The notes: generated from the sequence alone by a model not told the origin. Shown: positions 11,901 through 22,149, numbered from the stretch's first letter. The stretch is DNA of 64,000 nt from Congeria kusceri (GCA_027627225.1 CM051034.1:50352081-50416080), one strand, 5' to 3'. Numbers and translations are program-made.

Positions 11901-14900
11901 TGTAACGTTGGCACCCGACAGGGGGACAAGTCAAGTTCGACTATTTTTGCATTATTTATTGATGAACTATCAGTGATGCTGCGTGAAAATTGTGGATCTG
12001 GGATATTTATTTCCAATGAAATTAATGACATTATATGTCTTATGTTTGCTGATGATATCGCTAGTTGTGCGGAAACAGCTATTAAACTACAACAACATTT
12101 AAATGTCGTAGATCAATTTTGTATTAATACAGGAATGGAGATTAATCTAAAAAAAACTGAAATTATTGTTTTTAGAAATGGCGGACCTTTGAGAAACTAT
12201 GAAACTTGGACTTTTCGTGGGATAAAAATAAATATAACATGATGGTCTGTTTATAAATATTTGGGACTGCTTTTTACGCCTAAATTATCGTGGAATGCGG
12301 CACATGATAAATTAAGTGCGCAAGCACAAAAAGCAATATTTTCAATTTACAGTTACAAAAAGACTTTTGGAAATTTCCCTACTAAAGAACTATTTGTACT
12401 ATTTGACAGTATGGTAAAACCTATATTGTGCTATGGATCACAGATTTGGGGTTATGAATATATAAACATTATTGAATCAGTCCAAAACAAATTCTGCAAA
12501 CGAAATTTATATGTTAAAAAAAAAACTAATACATGTATCATCCTTGGCGAATGTGGGCGGCTTCCTTTATGTGTCACATATTTTGTTAACTGTATTAAGT
12601 ATTGGTGTAAGCTTGTGACAATGCCTAACAATAGATATCCTAAACAATGTTATAACATGTTAAAGACGATAGATGACGCTGGGCGTATTTGCTGGGCCAC
12701 AAAAGTAAAATCTCTATTGTTTACGTATGGCTACGGATACATATGGATCTCACAAGATGTTGGTAACATTGATTTATTTATTTATAGTTTTCGCTAATGC
12801 ATAACTGATTGCTTTACCCAAAATTGGTATAATGATATAAATAATTCATCTAGATGTAATCATTATAAATATTATAAGACTTTGCTTAATACTGAGCGAT
12901 ATTTAGACTTAGAAATCCCTTTCAAATATAAAATTGCTTTCACTAGATTTAGATGTGCGAACCACAAATTAAACAGTGAACTTGGAAGGCAGTTAAATAT
13001 TGCTCAAGATTTGAGAATATGCACCTTTTGCTTCAATGAAAATATCAGTTATTGATTGTGAATTTCACGCTTTTTTTCACTGTCCTAAATATGATGTTAT
13101 CCGTCGAGAATTTCTTTACAACTGGTATTTTGGTGGAAATACTGTCAATGATTTTTATACTATGATGAGTACAAATAATAATGAAACGATACATAAATTA
13201 TGCATATTTTTATATCATCTTATGAATACTATTAATACTTAAACATGTATTACTATTAGTGTTGGATGTTGGAATGCAACTACATTTATCTATTATGATT
13301 TGTGTACTATATTGTGTATTATGGGCCAGTGGCCTTTATTTACTTAATAAAATGAGTTGAGTTGAGTTGAGTTGAGTTGAGTTCTACAGTTTAGCAGTAG
13401 GACTTTTGATGCTGTCCGATTTGAACTTTTCAGCCATCATATAATTCACATATTAACAGAAAATTTGAAGGCAATCATCATTATTTAAATCAGTGATTTA
13501 CTCACAAGTTGTTGGCAGCTGAGGGCACCGATGTGTTGTACCAGACAGTGTCCCAGCCACAGATAGTTGCTTCTGACTCGTCTGAAATACAGCAGTAACA
13601 TAGTCTAGCATCAATCAGTCAGTCAGTCAAAACATCAAATATATATCCACATCAACATATACATGAAACAATCGGTAAATCAATGAGCAGTGTTCTTGCG
13701 ATGTATCACGAAAGGTGAGACATTTGTCTCACAGGTCATGAAAAATTGGGGACATTTCCAATTTTTTGGAGACACAAACAAAATACACCAACACTTTCCT
13801 ACAAATGATAAAATCAATAAAAAGATTTATTTACCTTGACTAGTTGTGTCTTGTATAAGTGTCAGTGGTTGGTATGAGTTTAACCAACAGCAGTTAACAT
13901 TAGAAACACAGTTAATGTTTTGTTGTTTTTTTTTATTTATAAACTGTTCAACACAAATAACTGACATAACTAATAAACTTAAAATTCGTGACTTTCAGTG
14001 GAATATTTTATTCTTTTTGTGCTTAATAAAAAGTGAACGCGTCATAAAACTTCCTTCAACATTATAGGCAAGCCAACTGTTTTTTTTTAACGAAGAATTT
14101 TCAAATTTTCGTTCAGGTTTTTACGTCAAATTCGTGACACTGTCACTTTGAGTTTCTGTCAAAGAAACTTCTAGACCGTCACCGGCTTTATTGATAGGGT
14201 TGCAGGCAGCTTGCGAAGCAACGGTCAGACTCGTATCGTAACCAACAAACTCTAATGTTTTGCGAGGAGAAATTATTCAATATAACGTTTGAGGCTTTTT
14301 TTCTTAGGGAACGCAGCAGACAACTACATCTTGGAAAACAAAGTGAATACTCTTCAATATGAAGATAAAGCTCGAACGCATAATGTTACCGATTGGCTAA
14401 GATTGTAGCGCCATATTTAATTAAACCAATCAGAAAGCAGACCTCAACCGGATGTTTGGCTCATACTCAGCACACTTAGAGAGATTTGATATTCGTCCCC
14501 AAATTGTTTCGCATTTTTGACGATTCGTCCCATGAATTTTTGTATGCGACAAAAATCGCTACTAGACCAATTTTTTTGCGACATTTGTGAAAAATTACCG
14601 ATAAAATCGCAATTTCGCGGCCTCGCCAGAACACTGAATGAGTGAATCGATCAATCAACCAACGACATTTAGTCAGTTGGTTGGTCGGCAGTCACACAAT
14701 CACTCAGACGGCATCTCAATCACTCTGTCGGAAACTCAATCACTCACTCAATTACACTCTTGTCAATCAGTAGCTTACTAACTCACTCACTCGTTTAATC
14801 AATCACTTTCTTAATAAATCTGTCACCATATCACCAACCTGATACGCCGCTAAATCACTCACCCATTCACTTGATCAATCAATAACAATCACTCGATTAC

Positions 14901-15136
14901 TTAATCACTTAGTCGATTAGTCAGTCAATCAATCAACCACGATCGGTAGATCACTCAACGAAGCAGCCGGTCACTTAGTCTGATAGCTATTCGCATACAT
15001 CAGTCAAAATAAAAATAGGGATAAAATCAAATCAACCTTATGAAGTACGTTTAGTCTATATAGTAACTTAATATACATACTTACAGAAATATATTAAATA
15101 TGCCAGCAACACCATGAAAACAAATCTTGATTCCAT
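8394..15136 (-). CDS. Secreted Cys-rich protein with Gly/Thr/Asn hexapeptide region (four-exon gene, novel)
   Basis: This is my gene model: exons 15136-15085, 13581-13506, 9460-9204 and 8998-8394, 990 coding nt, 329 residues. Intron phases are 1, 2 and 1. Every junction has GT/AG and rejoins in frame, which is strong support. The predicted order is a signal peptide (residues 1-17), a Cys-rich ectodomain with eight Cys (one in exon 2, seven in exon 3) and several N-glycosylation sequons (NTS, NAT, NMS, NDT, NAS), then a low-complexity Gly/Thr/Asn/Ser region, then a short hydrophobic tail. The layout suggests export and anchoring at the cell surface, by a GPI signal or a marginal membrane segment; this is inferred. 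I do not recognise the family. A degenerate tandem copy lies at 20514-22144. Intron 2 contains a LINE. What it does is unknown; a mucin-like, adhesive or immune surface role would be guesswork. Confidence 0.72.
9204..9460 (-). CDS. Exon 3: Cys-rich domain of the secreted protein
   Basis: The acceptor is TTCTTTGCAG before CACTGAC; the donor is CCCCG followed by GTACGTAC. The exon is 257 nt (phase 2 in, phase 1 out). It encodes 85 residues with seven Cys, a CSTSGNMSFELFHNDTSL stretch, and a terminal GCDCPTS motif. The exon is recognisable in the paralogue at 21172-21430, where the seven Cys positions and the FELFHNDTSL block are kept, so this domain is the conserved core of the family. Confidence 0.8.
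9480..9722. repeat. (CAT/ATC)n microsatellite, shared by both gene copies
   Basis: An imperfect ATC/CAT trinucleotide run followed by (CAG)n lies just upstream (minus-strand sense) of exon 3. The paralogue has the same microsatellite at the same place (about 21480-21640), so it predates the duplication. Confidence 0.85.
9744..10732 (+). pseudogene. LINE endonuclease region, frame-broken
   Basis: Two consecutive frames (9744-10091 and 10094-10732) together cover an APE-like endonuclease. Catalytic-type motifs are visible in order: SWNIAGL (metal/substrate Asn), LCETW (catalytic Glu), LLSGDLNCR (GDxN), GASVVDYIIAS and SDHFPI (terminal SDH). This domain nicks target DNA to prime reverse transcription. 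The two frames are separated by a stop codon plus a frameshift, and the second runs out of frame near 10730 at a GATTTTTAATG run. Confidence 0.85.
10638..12797 (+). pseudogene. LINE reverse transcriptase and thumb region, interrupted
   Basis: The frame from 10638 carries the fingers/palm blocks: KSSGIDGIPSEFYK, ENYRGISLTNTMYKIFS, FRAGYSAIDNV, the catalytic YCLYIDFKKAFDKINH, GTRQGD and the LMFADDIA box (FADD). KTEIIVF and YKYLGLLFTP follow. A TGA at 12240-12242 sits between the last two, and the same frame then continues to a TAA at 12795-12797. The upstream ~190 codons form the linker from the endonuclease. The catalytic Asp residues are intact, so only a few disabling changes separate this from a working domain. 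Confidence 0.9.
12798..13242 (+). pseudogene. LINE C-terminal Cys/His segment, frameshifted
   Basis: After the TAA the frame continues to about 13040 and then shifts. Together the parts carry CTFC, then EFHAFFHCPKYDVIRREF, giving the C-x2-C...H...C pattern usual at the C-terminus of invertebrate LINE proteins. The stop is at 13240-13242. Confidence 0.75.
13352..13381 (+). repeat. (GAGTT)n tail of the LINE
   Basis: About six GAGTT/GTTGA units follow TACTTAATAAAAT. Tandem short-repeat tails are used by several LINE clades in place of poly(A). A clear target duplication could not be identified. Confidence 0.8.
13506..13581 (-). CDS. Exon 2 of the secreted-protein gene
   Basis: 76 nt, phase 1 in and phase 2 out. 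The acceptor is GTATTTCAG before ACGAGTC; the donor is AACTT followed by GTGAGTAA. It encodes ESEATICGWDTVWYNTS and a short Ala/Asn-rich end. The paralogue exon 22069-22144 has the same length and phases, with ICGWDT-WYN conserved. Confidence 0.75.
14630..15000. repeat. Imperfect TCAC/TCAA/TCAG tetranucleotide tract in intron 1
   Basis: The region is dominated by TCAATCAC-like, TCAGTCAG-like and TCGATTAG-like words in no strict order, as in a decayed tetranucleotide microsatellite. A (CAGT)n tract holds a comparable place in the paralogue (22150-22375). Confidence 0.7.
15085..15136 (-). CDS. Exon 1: signal peptide of the secreted-protein gene
   Basis: Reading on the minus strand, ATG at 15136-15134 begins MESRFVFMVLLAYLIYF and is followed by the donor TTTCT then GTAAGTATG, a near-perfect donor. 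The exon ends in phase 1, exactly what exon 2 requires. The short charged start and the long hydrophobic run are typical of a cleavable signal peptide. No equivalent was found in the paralogue. Confidence 0.65.
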
Positions 15137-15539
15137 ATTTTTTAGGTATTTTTTTACTAGAAAATAAGTCTGCAAGTAAAAGGTCTATGAATGATGAGCT
15201 CATTGGTGGGTTTTCCTTTTTTATCTGTGAAATATAATAGAGCATTAAAGCTGCAAGTGCTCTTCAAACTTTAAAAAAAAAAATTCCATGGTTGCCAGGA
15301 TACAATCTTATTTGAATGTTTAATATAAATATTGAAACGAAACGAAAATTCTACAAACATGCGGTAATGTTGGTTTCATTTTAATCATGAACTCATGTTT
15401 GTTTATTGTTGTTGGTTAAACATTTTTTTAATTTATTGTAATAAATAACATAGTATTTTAAAGTAAAACAACGGCTTATACATGAACCGTATCTTAGGTA
15501 AACAATCATATATCATTGTCAGTATGCATAAAAAAATTA

Positions 15540-16190
15540 TTTACAGTAAGATTCGCGCTTTGTAGGATCATATTTTTCCCAAATCATGTTTTTCACATGC
15601 CTGTGAAGAATAGGATCTCATTTGTCACATTTATAAGTGTGAAGAATGTGATTCACCAAAAAGGGGGTATGCGTATGGATGACATTTTTCACATATTTTA
15701 TGGTGAAATTGTATCATGACAATCAAAATCATGATTCGGAGCACAATTATACAGTACTCATCATTATCATCATCATCATTATCATCATCCTCCTCCTCCT
15801 CCTCATCATCATAATTATTCTCGTCATCACCATTATTGTCACTATGCGAAACTATACCAAACCGTGCCGTACTTAACCCTCCGGTACCGTGCCGTACCAT
15901 ACCATGCATATAGCACCGTACCGTAAATCACCCCATTTTTTTCGTGCACATACAGTGTGAAAAATAGGATTATGATGTAACACATTCTTTTCAGGTGTGA
16001 AGAATATGATTTGAGTGCATATCAAAAACTGGACTCGATCACAAATTTCACAGATAATGTGAAGAATGAGATTGAGATGTGTGAAGAATGAGATCCTATT
16101 TTTCACACCTGTGAAAAATAAGATGAAATTTTTCACACGTGTGACAAATATGATTTGTGAAAAATATGGTCCTACAGAGCTTTACCATCC
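15540..16190. repeat. Low-complexity repeat of TGTGAAGAAT/TTTTTCACA words with embedded microsatellites
   Basis: Short motifs such as GTGTGAAGAATGAGAT, AAAATAGGAT and their complements recur in both orientations at irregular spacing. They are interrupted by (ATC/TCC)n at about 15755-15830 and by CCGTACC/CCGTGCC words at 15845-15925. Confidence 0.6.
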
Positions 16191-16559
16191 TACATTCATG
16201 ATCGTGTTGTGAGGCAATGTACCTGAAATAATTTGACAGCAAAGGTTTATTTCATAACAGTTTTTCTGTTGATTTGGAAAAAAAACAGTAATGAAGCCTT
16301 AAATAGCAATATTTTACAGTGAACCCCATCGTATGGAAATAATTACGACGTGAAAAGAAACTATTGTTTTAATAGCCCTGAATTATGTAATCGTCATAAT
16401 AATAATCAGTATTATGATTGTCATCGTCATCAGAGGCAACAGCAACACCAACTAAAGCAACAGCAGCAGCAAAAACTCGCATCTTCTAATTACACAGCTT
16501 TACCCTTCTTTCTATGTAGGCCAAAAAATGTTAACAAAAAGCTAGACCTATCATAAACT

Positions 16560-17090
16560 GAGGTTAATTTCAAAACACGGTATTTAACGTTGCAGTGTCA
16601 ATGCTCCTTTAAGTAATATTAATATTTCAAATCAAAACTATGCGAAACAACAACTTGATCACAGTTAAGTACCTTTATAGAACTTTTATAGTACTTGACA
16701 ATGGCCGGATTGTTTGGTATTAATACTATTGCCGGGTAGAATAGTATTCCTGCTGATAACATTATATTTAATATCTAAACTTTAAACCCCATGGATCGAG
16801 TTGGATTGACTTGAATTACATACAGTTCCCTTTTCAGTGTAATAAATTGACAACTGTTTATGATTTAATATTTCAAATTTTAAAACACTTAAAACTCTTG
16901 TGATAAGATTTTTTTTTCGTATGTGTGTTTGTGGCTTCCTAAACCATAGGTGAACAGTTTAACCCTCTCAAACTATAGTCCAATTTATTATTTGTCTGCG
17001 TAACACTGACAGATTAAAATGTTATACTATATCTTGCGCACGTTGTTTTTTACATCAAAGAATGTGATTATTAGTGTATTTGAATATCTG
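16560..17090. repeat. Segmental-duplication flank, copy 1
   Basis: Colinear similarity with 22530-22990. Shared landmarks include TAATATCTAA, GGATCGAGTTG, GTGTTTGTGGCTT (GCGTTTGTGGCTT in copy 2), CAGTTTAACCCT and AAACTATAGTCCAAT. On the minus strand this is the upstream flank of the gene, so it may contain its promoter. Confidence 0.7.
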
Positions 17091-17234
17091 TTTTCAGTAA
17101 ATACGTTTAATGTTTGCATGCCGAGTGTTTCCTTGTAATCTTGTTTGAAAAAAGGATTTTCTCAAGTTATTTCACGTTCTGTACAAACGGTTGAATCTGA
17201 TATAAAATGCAGTTTCCTTAATGATGACATTTTT

Positions 17235-18934
17235 AGCTCGACTATTCGAAGAATAGAGCTATCCTACTACCCCTGGCGTTGGCATTGGCGTCGGCGTCCG
17301 CGTCTGAATTGGTTAAAGTTTTTATTCAAAAGTCTTGTAACTTCAAAACTACATAAGTTTTTCACTTGAAACTTGGATTATACCTTTGTCATCAAATCCA
17401 GTATCATGGGAACATTCCCCGTAACTCCGTTTTTTATTTTGACAGAGTGATGCCCCTTTTTCACTTAGATTTTCTGGTTAAAGTTTATATTCAAAAGTAT
17501 TGTAACTTCAAAACTACATAAGTTATTCACTTGAAACTAACCTTTGTCATCAACTCCAGTATCAGAGGCAACATTCCCCATAACTCTTTTTGTATTTTGA
17601 CAGAGTTCTGCCCCTTTTCATTGATTTTCTGGTTAAAGTTTATATTCAAAAGTTTTGTAACTTCAAAACTACATTCACCTGAAACTTGGAACTAGCCTTT
17701 GTCGTCAACTCTAGTATCACGTGCAACATTACCCATAACTCTGTTTTGTATTTTGACAGAGTTATGCCCCTTTTCCACATAGATTTTCTGGTTAAAGTTT
17801 ATATTCAAAAGTTTTGTAACTTTAAAACTATATAAGTTATTAACTTGAAACTTGGAACTAACCTTTGTCATCAACTCCAGTATCAGGGGCAACATTCCCC
17901 ATAACTCTGTTTTGTATTTTGACAGAGGTATGCCCCTTTTTCACATTGATTTTCTGGTTAAAGTTTATATTCCAAAGTTTTGTAACTTCAAAACTACATA
18001 AGTTATTCACCTGAAACTTGGAACTGACCTTTGTCATCAACTCTAGTATCACGTGCAACATTACCCATAACTCTGTTTTGTATTTTGACAGAGTTATGTC
18101 CCTTTTTCACTTAGATTTTCTGGTTAAAGTTTCCAAAGTTTTTTAACTTTAAAACTACATAAGTTATTAACTTGAAACTTGGAACTAACCTTTGTCATCA
18201 ACGTCAGTATCAGGGTCAACATTCCCCATAATGTTTGTGTATTTTGACAGAGTTATGCCCCTTTTTCACATTGATTTACTGGTTAAAGTTTATATTCCAA
18301 CGTTTTGTAACTTCAAAACTACATAAGTTATTCACCTGAAACTTGGAACTGACCTTTGTCATTAACTCTAGTATCATGTGCAACATTACCCATAACTCTG
18401 TTTTGTATTTTGACAGAGTTATGTCCCTTTTTCACATAGATTTTCTGGTTAAAGTTTATATTCAAAGGTTTTGTAACTTTAAAACTACATAAGTTAATTA
18501 CTTGAAACTTGGAACTAACCTTTGTCATCAACTGTAGTATCAGGGGCAACATTCCCCATAACTTTTTTGGTATTTTTTTGACAGAGTTATGCCTCTTTTT
18601 CACATTGATTTTCTGGTTAAAGTTTATATTCCAAAGTTTTGTAACTTCAAAACTACATAAGTTATTCACTTGAAACTTGGAATCAACCTTGGTCATCAAC
18701 TCTAGTATCAGGGGCAACATTATCCATAACTTTGTTTTGTATTTTGACAGAGTTATGCACACTTTGTACATAGATTTTGTGGTTAAGTTTTTGTTCTAAA
18801 AATGTATAAACAATACAATGTCTCACTTAAAAGTTTTGTATTTTAACGAATTTATGCCCCTTTCACTATCAAAAATATGCACCAACTGAAAATTTTTGAA
18901 TAGTCAAGCGCGCTATCCTCTGACAGCTCTTGTT
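17235..18934 (+). mobile_element. Family B element with recognisable ends and ~180-bp tandem core
   Basis: It starts AGCTCGACTATTCGAAGAAT and ends with GAATAGTCAAGCGCGCT, then a small hairpin (CTGTCAGAGGATAG type) and CTCTTGTT. The start and the near-end segment are inverted copies (GACTATTCGAAG against CTTCGAATAGTC-type). The core is about nine units bearing ACTACATAAGTTATTCAC and CATAACTCTGTTTTG. No protein is encoded. Sub-terminal inverted repeats, a tandem core and a 3' hairpin together recall Helentron-associated (HINE/'pearl') elements of bivalves; that assignment is inference. Confidence 0.7.
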
Positions 18935-19039
18935 AAAAGTGCTTGTTTATGCTTGCAATACTCAGTGAGCTCGAATATATATTACCTTTTACCTTTTAGA
19001 AAATTTCTAGTTTATTGTTAAAACTCACAATTATGTCGA

Positions 19040-19390
19040 ATACATGTATGAGTCACACCACCTCAAGGTCAAGGTCACACTTGAAGATCAAATGTTTGAG
19101 CTTCCATTTTTGTGTCTGCTCCATATCTCCATGCCCATTCCCATTGAAGGATTTTCATAAAACTTGGCTCGAATGTTTATCACATAGAGGTGATGTGCAG
19201 AAGGCATGGAGCAGTCTTGCCACCTCAAGGTCAAGGTCACACTTAAAGGTCAAATGTTTGAGCCTCCATTTTCTTGTCAGATCCATATCTCCTATGCCTT
19301 TAAGGAATTTTCATGAAACTGATTAAGGTCAGTGTGATACTTCAAAGTCACCTTTAAAATCTAATGAAGGATCATGGCAGGGGATATATC
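19040..19390 (+). repeat. Two ~155-bp direct repeats (CAAGGTCAAGGTCACAC units)
   Basis: CACCTCAAGGTCAAGGTCACA at about 19060 and again at about 19210, each followed by CAAATGTTTGAGC and CCATATCTCC. A third, decayed unit ends near 19390. Confidence 0.75.
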
Positions 19391-19691
19391 TGTCCTTTGG
19401 ACTTCCTTGTTATTTGTATTTTTGTCCGAAACATTTGTACATTCAAAGTTTGTGATTAGGGAAAGGCAGTCCAGTAAATATATATAATATATAATTACTT
19501 GTCCTCACCATGCTAGGTTCTGTATTGTATGCATGACAAACATTAAAGTCTTTGTGTGCTACTTAAACAGCTAATTCTTGCTCAAAATGCATGACTGAGA
19601 AAAAAGGATGCCATTTTCACTTTATACACATAATCAGTGTTTTCACAACTACCAATAACTCATTTTCGCCTAGATACCGCATTTGGGCCAA

Positions 19692-19990
19692 AAATCTCAT
19701 GGGCTGACACATATATGTGAGAATGTACATGCGTGTGTTGTCGTAATCTCATGGGCTGACACATATATGTGAGAATGTACATGGTGTGTTGGGCTGACAC
19801 ATATATGTGAGAATGTACATGCGTGTTTTGGGCTGACACATATATGTGAGAATGTACATGCGTGTGTTGGACTGACACATATATGTGAGAATGTACATGC
19901 GTGTGTTGGGCTGACACATATATGTGAGAATGTACATGCATGTGCTGGGCTGACACATATATGTGAGAATGTACATGCGTGTGTTGTCGT
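19692..19990 (-). repeat. 39-bp minisatellite, ~7 copies
   Basis: The unit reads GGCTGACACATATATGTGAG then AATGTACATGCGTGTGTTG, repeated with few changes. The first two copies also carry a CGTAATCTCATG spacer. The His/Tyr-rich frames over it are repeat artefacts. Confidence 0.9.
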
Positions 19991-20356
19991 ATGTTAAAAT
20001 AGCTTTGTACTTCAGGACGAGTTATAAAACTCACTTCTGTTGTACATCATAGTCCAGTGGTGTCCAGTGCTTAAAAACCTCGTGCATCTATATTTAGGAC
20101 AGTCTCTCGTAAATTGTAGACTGTTTTTTCTCTGTTTCCCATCTATTGCTTTTTATATGTGTTTGAAATCAATATTTTTGACAACTTTTTTCACGTGGCC
20201 ATGTTGTCAGAAACATTCAGTATTCTATAAAAAAAAACTGTAATGTGCATGAAGTGATTAAAAATAATTTGATACAAATGTTAAAACTAGCACAAAGATG
20301 TGCAGTCGATCTGTATATTTGCTGCCATGAATGATTAGAAATAAATTGAATACTTC
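19991..20356. other. Non-coding interval
   Basis: AT-rich, without a recognisable frame or repeat. It lies downstream of the paralogue on the minus strand. Confidence 0.4.
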
Positions 20357-20513
20357 TTTATTGAAAGATACTTACTTGCTACATGTTTATCATAAAGCTT
20401 GATTCACAAACAGACAACAGTAGTAATAATTTTTTATGTCACAATAGATTCAAACAAAATCAAGCTGATAAAGACTTAGAAGCACGAACATCCAAGCAAT
20501 GACGTGTTTTCTT

Positions 20514-20629
20514 TCATGACGAGCTGACCCGTTCCTGTCTCCGGAGTTCAAAGTTTATGGATCTTCCGGCTGAGGGTCCACTTGTACCGGAAACCGTTGC
20601 TGTCTTTGTAGAAGAAGCCATTCCGGAGA
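20514..20629 (-). pseudogene. Terminal exon of the paralogue, frame-truncated
   Basis: The acceptor ATTGCTACAG precedes TCTCCGG and the stop is TGA at 20514-20516. It encodes SGMASSTKTATVSGTSGP and a short Arg-rich end. The DNA downstream still resembles the anchor-coding part of the intact gene (AGGAACGGGTCAGCT; CTTGGATGTTCGTGCT), but a single extra base near 20553 puts it out of frame. Confidence 0.65.
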
Positions 20630-20897
20630 CTGTAGCAATAGCAGATAAAAAAATTATAAGTGAAACTTTTGAGTTACAAGAAGATTTTAGAAGTTTAATG
20701 ACATATCAACGTGTAACTTTCAATTAACTTGTGTCAACTTTTAGTTCTAAATAACAGTGTATTTTACACCAAAGAAAGGAGCTGTAGCAGATAATTTTAT
20801 CTGCTAAATGAAATCTCTGAGTTACAAGAAGTCATTTGAAGTTCATTGTTCTATAAACATGCCCATTACATTGAACGTGTGGCAATTTTAAGATCAC

Positions 20898-20990
20898 CTG
20901 CTTGAATAGAAGTTGTCCGCATAGGCCTACTGCCCGTAGTTGTACCGGAATCCATTGTGATCTTTGTAGAAGTCGCACCAGCGTCTGTAG
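20898..20990 (-). pseudogene. Thr/Ser-rich extra exon of the paralogue
   Basis: 93 nt, phase 1 in and out, acceptor CTGTGCTACAG and donor GCAG followed by GTGATC. The peptide TDAGATSTKITMDSGTTTG resembles the start of exon 4 of the intact gene (TNPGVASTTKAAMAPGTFSG) and also the next exon of this copy. A local exon duplication together with its adjoining intron (GTTACAAGAAG recurs at about 20675 and 20821) explains the extra exon. Confidence 0.6.
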
Positions 20991-21171
20991 CTGTAGCACA
21001 GAAAGTAAGAAGTGCACATTATGGAATACTAGAAGTTACTAGAAGTTGAATGTATTTAACTCCGTTTGTTTTTGTTGCTTTTTTGTAATTATGATCTCTA
21101 TGTCGTTGAAAATACAAAATATACAATGTTCTGTTGGAAAAGTTTCTTGAGACTACAGTAACTGTACCTAC

Positions 21172-21430
21172 CCGGCGCACTTGTGGTTGGGCAGTCACAC
21201 CCGAGCTGTATGGAGAAATCCCGACACAAGGCATTGGTGACACCTGGCCATGGCATACACTTTAAGCCGATGATCGCGGTACATATGGCAAAATAGTGAA
21301 GCGAAGTATCGTTGTGGAACAATTCAAACGACATGTTCCCCCTTGTGCTACATTTGATTTTAAATGGGTTTCCTTTGCCACACTGTGTCGATAATGGTGA
21401 CAAAAATCAGGGGGCACTTCGATGTCAGTG
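21172..21430 (-). pseudogene. Cys-rich exon of the paralogue, frameshifted
   Basis: Retains CSTRGNMSFELFHNDTSL, the seven Cys and the terminal GCDCPT motif, with donor GCCGG followed by GTAGGTAC. Relative to the intact exon it is 259 nt rather than 257 (about +4 and -2 near 21385-21415), so the start and the rest of the exon are in different frames. Confidence 0.75.
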
Positions 21431-21479
21431 CTTAAATAGATCAGCAATACTATGATCATTGTGATCCTCCTCTCTCTTT

Positions 21480-21640
21480 TTCTACTCATCATCTTCATTG
21501 TCATCATCAGCATCATCATCATCATCACCTTCATCATCATCATCATCAGCAGCAGCATCATCATTAAACCATCATCATCATCACTACCACCACCATCACC
21601 ACCACCACCACCGTCATCATCATCATTTCCATAATTATCA
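21480..21640. repeat. (CAT)n microsatellite with CAC and CAG variants
   Basis: ATC/CAT triplets pass into CACCAC near 21588-21612. Position matches the microsatellite next to exon 3 of the intact gene. Confidence 0.85.
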
Positions 21641-22068
21641 TCAGCCATATGAACAACAAGCAACAACATTAAAGAAGAACATAAAACAGCAACTGTTATT
21701 TAATGTAATCAACCAATAATGTTCATGTCAAATGAAAAACATATACAATATTAAATCCAAATTGTTATCAGTTTGACTTAATTTGTAAATGGAACATGTT
21801 ATACGTCGTGTAATTTATTGTAGTCTGACTATTTTAGCTGTCGAGTTCAGAGCAGAGCTCGAAGAACTGTTCTATCGTGAGAAGCGAACGCTAGTTTCTA
21901 AAACCGTTTAAAGTGTTGTACCAAAGCAGAACGAGCAACGCTGCATGTTCGAATGTGATTTCTGTATTATTAGCTGTTGTCCCTTTGCTGTTCACTGTAA
22001 TCGTTCAACAGTTGATTTTATGTTAAATAACTTATATATGAAATTTTAAAGTAAGATTTTTTTCTCAC

Positions 22069-22144
22069 AAGTTGTCGGCAGCAGATGGCGCCGAGCTGTT
22101 GTACCAGATAGTGTCCCAGCCACAGATAGCCGCATCTGACTCGT
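22069..22144 (-). pseudogene. Exon 2 copy of the paralogue
   Basis: 76 nt, the same length and phases as 13506-13581, with flanking TTTCAG and GTGAGA. It reads ESDAAICGWDTIWYNSS and is itself intact. About 80% identical at the nucleotide level by eye. Confidence 0.7.
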
Positions 22145-22149
22145 CTGAA

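Larger units (their letters stand above)
9740..13383 (+). mobile_element. Non-LTR retrotransposon (LINE), 5'-truncated and decayed
   Basis: In order: an APE-type endonuclease (about 9800-10640), a reverse transcriptase (about 11220-12200), a C-terminal Cys/His segment (about 13010-13100) and a pentanucleotide tail (GAGTT)n at about 13352-13381 instead of poly(A). ORF1 is absent, and the 5' end lies close to the microsatellite at 9722. Reading frames are broken by an in-frame TAG and frameshift near 10090, a frameshift near 10730, a TGA at 12240-12242, a TAA at 12795-12797 and a frameshift near 13040. The copy therefore cannot make a complete protein. It lies in intron 2 of the minus-strand secreted-protein gene in the opposite orientation and is missing from the paralogue. 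The clade is not settled; it resembles the Jockey/CR1/I assemblage. Confidence 0.9.
20514..22144 (-). pseudogene. Tandem paralogue of the secreted-protein gene, degenerating
   Basis: Exon-like segments 22144-22069, 21430-21172, 20990-20898 and 20629-20514 match exons 2, 3 and 4 of the gene at 8394-15136 in order and orientation. Signs of decay: the exon 3 copy has a net +2 nt change near 21385-21415, which breaks the frame, and its acceptor (ATTTAAG) lacks a pyrimidine tract; the terminal exon has one extra base relative to the intact gene and stops 38 codons in, losing the hydrophobic anchor; no signal-peptide exon is visible. The hexapeptide array is absent. Remaining splice sites and phases (2, 1, 1) are still compatible, so an expressed truncated product cannot be excluded without RNA data. 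Confidence 0.7.

Noticed and set aside
19660..20034. His/Tyr-rich 124-codon frame resembling a repeat protein
   Set aside because: It is the 39-bp minisatellite read in a frame divisible by three.
21452..21719. Ser/His-rich frames near 21.5 kb
   Set aside because: Translations of the (CAT)n microsatellite in an intron-equivalent of the paralogue.
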